DNA of 11,637 bases from an uncultured Allomuricauda sp. GTDB taxonomy: Bacteria > Bacteroidota > Bacteroidia > Flavobacteriales > Flavobacteriaceae. A model generated the notes under the pieces. It made no database searches, was not told the DNA's origin, and was given only the letters and a program-made list of their open reading frames with translations. Positions 6,472-11,637 of the stretch are shown here, one piece after another. The DNA is taken from positions 1-11,637 of the forward strand of contig CALDPL010000527.1 of the NCBI GenBank assembly GCA_937911965.1, in the 5' to 3' direction. The position numbers and the translations under genes are program-made. The stretch's first letter is position 1, and the number at the start of each line of letters is the position of its first letter.

Positions 6472-7872
6472 TCAGCCCGGCTTGGGGGCGCCAGGACGGG
6501 CGTAGCGCACCCAGGTGATGACCACGCACATCACGGCGAACGCGATGCCGATGGCGTAGAAGGTGGTCGGGCTCATCAGGGTCAGCCCGACCCCGAAGAG
6601 GAAGGGCCCGAAGGCCGCGATGGCCGCCGTCCACCCGATCACCCCACCGGCCTGGCGCCGCTCGAAGATCATCGGCATCTGCTTGAACGTGGAGGCGTTG
6701 CCGATCCCGGCGAAGAGGAAGATCGCGAGCATGCCCCACAGGAAGCGGTCGAAGCCGGCGTCCAGGGCCGCGGCCGAGGAGGTGTCCGGCACCAGCGCGG
6801 TCATCGTGAAGGCGATGGAGCCGATGAGGCCCAGCCCGGAGATCAACGTCCAGATCGCCCCGCCCATCCGGTCGGTCAGCGGCGAGAAGAGCACGCGGGC
6901 ACCGGCCCCGACCAGGGGGCCGAGGAAGACGAGGGCCAGGGCGTTGGGCACCTGGTAGCCCTCGATGAGCAGCTGGGCCTCGGGCCCCGTGCCCGCGACG
7001 ATCTCCGGGTTGCCGGAGCCGTAGAGGTTCTGCATCAGCAGACCGAACTGGGCCGACAGACCCGAGAAGGTGCCGAAGGTCATGATGTAGAGCAGGGTCA
7101 TCAGCCAGGTGTCGACGTTGTTGAAGATGTCGAACTGCTGCTTGATGTTGGCCTTGATCGGCACCGACTTCAGCAGCCACCAGGCCAGCACGGCACCGAT
7201 GAGGCAGAACGGGATCCAGAAGAAGGCGGCGTTCTGGTACCAGACCTCCTGGTTGGCCTCGGCGGCCATCTCCATGCTCTGGCTGGTGCCCAGGAAGCCC
7301 AGCATCGAGAAGCCGATGAGCCAGGGGGTCAGCAGCTGGACGATGGAGACCCCGAAGTTGCCCAGGCCGGCCTGCAGGCCCAGCGCGGTCCCCTGCATGC
7401 GCTTGGGGAAGAAGTAGGACGTGGAGGGCATGAAGCCGGAGAAGGCACCACCGCCGATGCCGGCCAGGAAGGCCAGGACCATCAGCTCCCAGTAGGGCGC
7501 GGTCGGCTCCTGCACCCGCACGCCCCAGCCCAGCAGGGGGAAGACGAGCAGGAAGGTGGTGATCGCCACCATCTTGCGGGTGCCCATGATGGGCGGCAGC
7601 ACCATCCAGATGATCCGCAGCAGACCCGCGGCCAGGCCCGGCATCGCGGCCATCCAGTACAGCTGGCCCTGGGTGAACTCATAGCCCAGGGCGTTGAGCC
7701 GGGGAATGATGGCGCTGGGCAGGAACCAGGTGATGAAGCACAGGGTCAGGGTGAAGGTGGTGACCCACAGGGTGGACCATGCCCGGCTGCTGTCCCAGGT
7801 GTCCTCGTTCTCGGGATCCCAGTTCTGCAGCCATTCTCCGCCGGTGCGGCGTTCGGACGCGGGGGTGCTCAT
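6472..7872 (-). CDS. narK: Nitrate/nitrite transporter, NarK2-type (MFS antiporter)
   Basis: A 466-residue inner-membrane MFS protein with about twelve membrane segments. The nitrate signatures are clear: GGAFSGFMPSTSYFFPKR (141-158) running into AGLGNFGVS (168-176) in the first half, and AGIGNASTFKQMP (388-400) in the second. The two substrate-binding arginines of the family are present as R86 (GLLRIIW, aligning with R89 of E. coli NarK) and R326 (GARVLFSPLTDR, aligning with R305). The overall match is to the NarK2/E. coli NarK kind, which exchanges nitrate for nitrite; the transport mode is inferred from that likeness. The start ATG at 7872 overlaps the stop of the preceding narK by 4 bases (ATGA), so translation is probably coupled. 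The N-terminal 30 residues are cytoplasmic and acidic. Confidence 0.93.
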   Translation of the reverse strand: MSTPASERRTGGEWLQNWDPENEDTWDSSRAWSTLWVTTFTLTLCFITWFLPSAIIPRLNALGYEFTQGQLYWMAAMPGLAAGLLRIIWMVLPPIMGTRKMVAITTFLLVFPLLGWGVRVQEPTAPYWELMVLAFLAGIGGGAFSGFMPSTSYFFPKRMQGTALGLQAGLGNFGVSIVQLLTPWLIGFSMLGFLGTSQSMEMAAEANQEVWYQNAAFFWIPFCLIGAVLAWWLLKSVPIKANIKQQFDIFNNVDTWLMTLLYIMTFGTFSGLSAQFGLLMQNLYGSGNPEIVAGTGPEAQLLIEGYQVPNALALVFLGPLVGAGARVLFSPLTDRMGGAIWTLISGLGLIGSIAFTMTALVPDTSSAAALDAGFDRFLWGMLAIFLFAGIGNASTFKQMPMIFERRQAGGVIGWTAAIAAFGPFLFGVGLTLMSPTTFYAIGIAFAVMCVVITWVRYARPGAPKPG

Positions 7873-9266
7873 CGCTGTGCCTCCTGGAGGTGGCTGTCGG
7901 TCTGGTCAGGGGTTCCGGAGAAGGTGCGGTCCAGGTGCTGCTGGCCGTCGGAGGGCTCCAGCTTGTCGGACAGCTGCGGGGACTGCTCGTGCAGCATGCG
8001 GACGACGGTCAGGTGCATCCACAGCAGGCAGACGGCGGTGAGCAGGAAGAGGACGAAGAAGGTGGAGGTGGGGAAACCGGACCATTCCTCGGTGTAGGCG
8101 AACAGCGGCGGCAGGAAGAAGCCGCCGAGGCCGCCGAGCATGCCCACCAGGCCGCCGACCGGTCCCACGTTGTCCGGGAAGTACTCGGGGATGTGCTTGA
8201 AGACCGCGGCCTTGCCCACGCCCATCGCGCAGCCGAGCAGGAAGAGCAGGATGGTGAACGGCACGATGTGCATCGTGTAGCCCAGGTGCTCGGTGGCGCG
8301 GCCGTCAGCGTGGTTGATGACGACGAACCCGTTCGGCATCATCAGGATGCCGGAGGTGATGAGCATCACGACGAAGGTGCCGTACATCGCCTTGCGGGCG
8401 CCCCAGCGGTCGGTGAACCAGCCACCCACCGGACGCAGCAGGGAGGCCGGGAATATGAACACCGCGGTCAGCAGGCCGGCGGTCATCAGCGAGACCCCGA
8501 AGTTGTTGATGTAGTACAGCGGCATCCAGGCCGACAGCGCGACGTAGGCGCCGAAGACGGCGACGTAGTAGAGGCTGAACCGCCAGACCCGGATCTGGTT
8601 CAGGGGCGCCATCATGCTGCGGATGGAGCGCGAGGAGCCGGGCATCCGGTCCTGGGAAGGGGTGCCGAACCAGGTGATTGCCGCCATGACCAGCAGCAGC
8701 ACGGCATACACGACCGGGATGAGCCGCCATCCGCCCTGCAGCCCCAGGATGACCGTGGACCCAGCGGTCGCGGCGATGATCGGCGGGCCGATGAACTTGG
8801 TGACCGAGGCGCCCACGTTGCCCGCGCCGAAGAGGCCGAGGGCGAACCCCTGGCGCTCGCGGGGCGTCCAGGCGGCGTTCCAGGCGATGCCGACCGAGAA
8901 GGAGTTGCCGGCGAAACCGACGAGGAAGGCCAGGACCAGGAGCATCCCGTAGCTCTGGGCCTGGCTGACCAGGAAGGCGGGGACCGCGCTGATCACCAGG
9001 ATGGCGGTCATCATCTTGCGGCCGCCGATGCGGTCGGTGATCATCCCGGCCGGCAGCCGCCAGATGGAGCCGTTGAGCACGGCGACGGCCGCGATCCAGC
9101 TCAGCTGGGTGTCGGTGAGCCCGAACTCCTCCTGGATGGGCTTGCCGAGGATGCCGAACATCAGCCAGACCGCGAACATCAGGGTGAAGGCGGTGGTGGA
9201 GATCCACATGACCCGACTGGCCTGCGAGGCCGTACGCGTCTGCACGCCGGTGGTGGCGCTGGTCAT
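7869..9266 (-). CDS. narK: Nitrate transporter, NarK1-type (MFS, likely nitrate/proton symporter)
   Basis: A 465-residue MFS protein, first gene of the - strand operon. It has the MFS loop motif GMITDRIGGRK (74-84) and its second-half copy GWFTDRWGARK (282-292). The nitrate signatures are GFAGNSFSVGIAWNAAW (117-133) with GLFGAGNVGAS (144-154), and GVGKAAVFKHIPEYFP (349-364) followed by GGLVGMLGGLGGFFLP (371-386). R70 (IWRLPAG) and R278 (LLRPVGG) take the place of the two nitrate-binding arginines. The sequence differs clearly from its downstream partner and resembles the NarK1 group, described as nitrate/proton symporters. Pairing a symporter with a nitrate/nitrite antiporter gives start-up uptake followed by exchange. 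A strong Shine-Dalgarno (GAGGAG) precedes the ATG at 9266. The hydrophilic tail of about 40 residues is rich in Q, S and D. Confidence 0.92.
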   Translation of the reverse strand: MTSATTGVQTRTASQASRVMWISTTAFTLMFAVWLMFGILGKPIQEEFGLTDTQLSWIAAVAVLNGSIWRLPAGMITDRIGGRKMMTAILVISAVPAFLVSQAQSYGMLLVLAFLVGFAGNSFSVGIAWNAAWTPRERQGFALGLFGAGNVGASVTKFIGPPIIAATAGSTVILGLQGGWRLIPVVYAVLLLVMAAITWFGTPSQDRMPGSSRSIRSMMAPLNQIRVWRFSLYYVAVFGAYVALSAWMPLYYINNFGVSLMTAGLLTAVFIFPASLLRPVGGWFTDRWGARKAMYGTFVVMLITSGILMMPNGFVVINHADGRATEHLGYTMHIVPFTILLFLLGCAMGVGKAAVFKHIPEYFPDNVGPVGGLVGMLGGLGGFFLPPLFAYTEEWSGFPTSTFFVLFLLTAVCLLWMHLTVVRMLHEQSPQLSDKLEPSDGQQHLDRTFSGTPDQTDSHLQEAQR

Positions 9267-9513
9267 CCTGCTCCTCTAGGGAAGGTATTTGACGGAGAGA
9301 ATCATCTAAACACGGGTACTGTACACCCTCCGAGGAACCCTCCGCCAACCGCCAATTCGGGCAATTTAGACACACGGCTGTTGCCTATTTCTGCAGGTGG
9401 GAGGCAGTTAGTCGCGGATTCAACGACATTCCTGGGGCAGGGGTGCGCCCTGTTGCGTCTGGGCCATGGATGGGATTAGATGAGGCGTCGCAATCCGCTA
9501 TAAAGGAGTCGCT
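9267..9513. promoter_or_regulatory. Divergent promoter region between narK operon and regulator-narG operon
   Basis: This 247-base gap separates divergent operons and is markedly less GC-rich than the genes, so it should hold both promoters and operators. An interrupted palindrome GGGTACTGTACACCC lies at 9314-9328 on the narK side. A repeated TTGGCGG (- strand, about 9341-9356) could serve as a -35 for narK with a poor -10 about 17-19 bases on. AATTCGGGCAATT (9354-9366) contains a repeated AATT. No standard FNR/CRP site (TTGAT-N4-ATCAA) was seen. The precise sites are guesses; the regulatory nature of the gap is well supported by the divergent layout. Confidence 0.55.
9502..9508 (+). promoter_or_regulatory. 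Ribosome binding site fixing the GTG start of the regulator
   Basis: AAAGGAG lies 5 bases before the GTG at 9514. This near-perfect Shine-Dalgarno decides the non-ATG start and contrasts with the missing Shine-Dalgarno sites of the left half. Confidence 0.75.
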
Positions 9514-10401
9514 GTGAAGCCCGCCGAGACGCCGAACGAGGGTGCAGCGCTGCTGACCTCCGCCGTACGTCGGCGGATCGTGGACACCCTGGCCGGTCTG
9601 CCCCGACTGGCGGTCGAGGGGCGACCCACCCGCGCCAGCGGCCTGACCGCGGCCGAGCTGGGCCAGGTGCTGAGCCTGCACAGCACCACCGTCCGCTTCC
9701 ATCTGGACCAGCTGGTCGCCGCCGGGCTGCTCGAGGCGCATTTCGTGCGTGGCGGGGGAGCGGGCCGGCCGAAGAAAAAGTACGTCGTCGTCGACGGAGA
9801 GCTGACGCCCCAGGCGTTGACCCAGGAGTCGACCCAGGCCGAAGGGCCCTACCAGGTGCTGGCGACTCTGCTCGCCGAGGCACTCGACCCGGAGTCGGTC
9901 GCGCATCTGTCGCCGGAGGAGGCCGGGGTCGAGTGGGTCCGTCAGCGCCTGGCCGAGCGGGGTCGGACCGGGCCGCAGGAGACCGCGGTGACCACCGGCG
10001 AGTGGCTCGGCAAGCTGGGGCTGGTCGTCGATCTGCTCGCCGAGTGGGGCTACACCCCTGACCTCAACGTGGACGGCGCCGAGGGGGAGGTCACCCTGAC
10101 CCTGCGCGACTGCCCCTTCCTGGAGCTGGCCCGCGTCCGCCCCGCCGTGGTCTGCGGGGTGCACCGGGGCCTGCTGCGGGGAGCCCTGGAGGTGGCCGGG
10201 GAGGAGCAGGCCGAGGTGAGCCTGCGGCCTTTCGTCGGACCCCAGACCTGTCACGCGGTGATCTTCCGCGACGGCGGCCCGGCGGACATCGAAGGCCTGC
10301 TGCTGCCCGAGGACCAGGCCCTCGGCACCCCCACCGACGCACGTCATACCGATCCCCTGCCCACCAACCCCTCGCCCACCGATCAGGAGAGCACCTCATG
10401 A
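9514..10401 (+). CDS. Winged-helix regulator with SufR-like cysteine layout (possible Fe-S sensor of the nar locus)
   Basis: A 295-residue protein. Residues about 15-90 form a winged helix: SAVRRRIVDTLAG (first helix), LTAAELGQVL, the recognition helix HSTTVRFHLDQLVAAGLLEA (56-75) and a basic wing ending GRPKKKY (84-90). This is the ArsR/SufR-type fold. The C-terminal domain has only three cysteines in the whole protein: C200 (DCPFLELARV), C214 (RPAVVCG) and C246 (GPQTCHAVIF). The order C-x13-C-x31-C within LxxCPF..P..C...GLL..C matches the Fe-S-binding part of SufR-family regulators, so an O2/NO/redox-sensing cluster is likely but inferred. ArnR of Corynebacterium glutamicum, an Fe-S repressor of narKGHJI, is a known functional parallel; orthology is not shown. 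The GTG start is fixed by AAAGGAG. The last 30 residues are a Pro/Thr-rich tail. The TGA overlaps the narG ATG by 4 bases. Confidence 0.82.
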   Translation: MKPAETPNEGAALLTSAVRRRIVDTLAGLPRLAVEGRPTRASGLTAAELGQVLSLHSTTVRFHLDQLVAAGLLEAHFVRGGGAGRPKKKYVVVDGELTPQALTQESTQAEGPYQVLATLLAEALDPESVAHLSPEEAGVEWVRQRLAERGRTGPQETAVTTGEWLGKLGLVVDLLAEWGYTPDLNVDGAEGEVTLTLRDCPFLELARVRPAVVCGVHRGLLRGALEVAGEEQAEVSLRPFVGPQTCHAVIFRDGGPADIEGLLLPEDQALGTPTDARHTDPLPTNPSPTDQESTS

Positions 10402-11637
10402 GCCAGAGCACCCAGGGCCGTCCAGGGCTGGACGGTCCACTGAGCCAGGCGTTGGTCAGCACCAGCCGGTTCTTCACCCGGGGCGAGGTGTCCGACGACC
10501 AGCGCTCGGTGCACGTCACCGGCGGCCGGTCCGGCGACTCCTTCTACCGGGACCGGTGGAGCCACGACAAGGTGGTCCGCTCCACGCACGGCGTCAACTG
10601 CACCGGCTCCTGCAGCTGGAAGGTCTACGTCAAGGACGGGATCATCACCTGGGAGGCGCAGCAGACGGACTACCCGTCCGCGGGCGCGGACAAGCCGGAG
10701 TACGAGCCCCGCGGCTGTCCCCGTGGTGCTGCTTTCTCCTGGTACACCTACAGCCCGACCCGGGTGCGCTACCCCTACGTGCGCGGCACCCTGCTGGAGA
10801 TGTTCCGCGAGGCCCGCCGGCAGTACGGCGACCCCGTGCTCGCCTGGGCCTCGATCGTCCAGGACGAGGAGAAGTCCCGGGCCTACAAGAGCGCCCGCGG
10901 CAAGGGTGGGCTGGTCCGCTCCTCCTGGGAGGAGGTCGTGGACCTGATCGCGGCCGCCCACGTCTACACGGTCAAGCGCTACGGGCCGGACCGGATCGCC
11001 GGCTTCTCCCCGATCCCGGCCATGTCGCCGGTGTCGTACTCCTCCGGCTCCCGGTTCCACGAGCTGATCGGCGCCCCGATGCTCTCCTTCTACGACTGGT
11101 ATGCCGACCTGCCCAACGCCTCCCCGCAGATGTTCGGCGACCAGACCGACGTGCCGGAGTCCGGTGACTGGTGGGACGCCGGCTACCTGATCATGTGGGG
11201 CTCCAACGTCCCGCTGACCCGGACCCCGGACGCGCACTGGATGGTCGAGGCCCGCTACCGCGGCCAGAAGGTCATCGCGGTCGCCCCCGACTACGCCGAC
11301 AACGTCAAGTTCGCCGACGAGTGGGTCGCCTCCGACCCCGGCACCGACGGGGCGCTGGCCATGGGGATGGGGCACGTGGTCCTCAAGGAGTTCTTCGTCG
11401 ACCAGCAGGTGGACTTCTTCACCGACTACAACAAGCGGTTCACCGACCTGCCCTACCTGGTCACCCTGGTCCAGCAGGAGGACGGCAGCTACCAGCCCTC
11501 GAAGTTCCTCACCGCCGGCGACCTAGACGGCGAGCACTACCCCGAGCAGCAGAGCGAGAACGCCCTGTGGAAGCCGGCCGTCCTGGACCGCTCGGTGGAC
11601 GACGTCGCGATCCCCAACGGCTCGATCGGCCACCGTT
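10398..11637 (+). CDS. narG: Respiratory nitrate reductase alpha subunit, N-terminal part (runs off window)
   Basis: The open frame covers 413 residues, about a third of the usual 1,200-1,250, and ends only because the window ends. NarG is the molybdenum bis-MGD catalytic subunit that reduces nitrate to nitrite with electrons from NarH and NarI, at the cytoplasmic side of the membrane. Visible hallmarks are the FS0 [4Fe-4S] ligands H64, C68 and C72 in STHGVNCTGSCSW with C107 in EPRGCPRGA. The YDWYADLPNASP motif (232-243) supplies the Asp ligand of molybdenum, and MWGSNVPLTRTPDAHW (266-281) belongs to the cofactor domain. There is no full Tat signal, as in other cytoplasmic NarG proteins. The ATG at 10398 overlaps the regulator stop (ATGA), so the regulator is the first gene of the nar operon. 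narH, narJ and narI would be expected downstream. Confidence 0.96.
   Translation, partial: MSQSTQGRPGLDGPLSQALVSTSRFFTRGEVSDDQRSVHVTGGRSGDSFYRDRWSHDKVVRSTHGVNCTGSCSWKVYVKDGIITWEAQQTDYPSAGADKPEYEPRGCPRGAAFSWYTYSPTRVRYPYVRGTLLEMFREARRQYGDPVLAWASIVQDEEKSRAYKSARGKGGLVRSSWEEVVDLIAAAHVYTVKRYGPDRIAGFSPIPAMSPVSYSSGSRFHELIGAPMLSFYDWYADLPNASPQMFGDQTDVPESGDWWDAGYLIMWGSNVPLTRTPDAHWMVEARYRGQKVIAVAPDYADNVKFADEWVASDPGTDGALAMGMGHVVLKEFFVDQQVDFFTDYNKRFTDLPYLVTLVQQEDGSYQPSKFLTAGDLDGEHYPEQQSENALWKPAVLDRSVDDVAIPNGSIGHR

Noticed and set aside
6416..7180. A 254-codon open frame on the - strand overlapping narK
   Set aside because: It is an out-of-frame reading of the same strand as narK with low-complexity R/G/P/A content and no motif.
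7779..9479. A 566-codon open frame on the + strand
   Set aside because: It is antisense to the two narK genes, its product is a low-complexity mix of E, G, H, D and R typical of a high-GC shadow frame, and the narK frames carry clear nitrate-transporter motifs.
9385..10347. A 320-codon open frame on the - strand
   Set aside because: It is antisense to the winged-helix regulator, which has a Shine-Dalgarno, HTH and cysteine motifs; the antisense product shows no domain.
10383..11375. A 330-codon open frame on the - strand
   Set aside because: It is antisense to narG, whose Fe-S and Mo motifs are unmistakable; it is a GC-driven shadow.
1..11637. CRISPR arrays, tRNA or rRNA genes, IS ends, phage att sites
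   Set aside because: No regularly spaced direct repeats, no tRNA cloverleaf and no rRNA-like stretch were seen; the only mobile element is the group II intron fragment.

Overview
This window looks like two unrelated bacterial genomes joined at about position 6363-6376. Left of the join, GC is about half by eye, Shine-Dalgarno sites are weak or absent, and the gene content is typical of Bacteroidota, most likely a marine-type Flavobacteriaceae. Right of the join, GC rises to roughly two thirds, strong Shine-Dalgarno sites and GTG/ATGA starts appear, and the content is an actinobacterial nitrate-respiration locus. The change happens within about a dozen bases and cuts a gene on each side.

Left part (1-6369): the 3' end of a TPR protein gene; a DUF368 membrane protein (PopT-type polyprenyl-phosphate transporter family); aroE (shikimate dehydrogenase), whose start overlaps the DUF368 gene by 47 bases; a long DUF349 protein with an acidic disordered N-terminus and five repeats; and a secreted esterase of the esterase D/feruloyl esterase type. 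All are on the + strand. Sixteen bases after the esterase stop lies the 3' end of a group II intron on the - strand. It has a readable domain V, a domain VI with a bulged branch-point A, and the C-terminal maturase domain of its intron-encoded protein. The reverse-transcriptase part is missing because the join cuts the intron.

Right part (6363-11637): on the - strand, a NarK1-type and a NarK2-type nitrate transporter overlap by 4 bases and are followed by the first codons of a small cysteine-rich ORF that is cut by the join. Divergently, on the + strand, a winged-helix regulator with three conserved-looking cysteines (SufR-like layout, possible Fe-S sensor) overlaps by 4 bases the start of narG, the respiratory nitrate reductase catalytic subunit. 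narG runs off the right end. Together these form a divergent nitrate uptake/nitrate reduction unit, with the regulator placed to control both arms.

The most important observation is the join. It is best explained as a chimeric contig (misassembly or amplification chimera, possibly promoted by a repeated intron and a short shared GTGCAC stretch) rather than gene transfer, but reads would be needed to prove it. I found no convincing new multi-gene system. The biologically most interesting items are the cysteine-bearing regulator fused by overlap to narG and the well-preserved intron 3' end.
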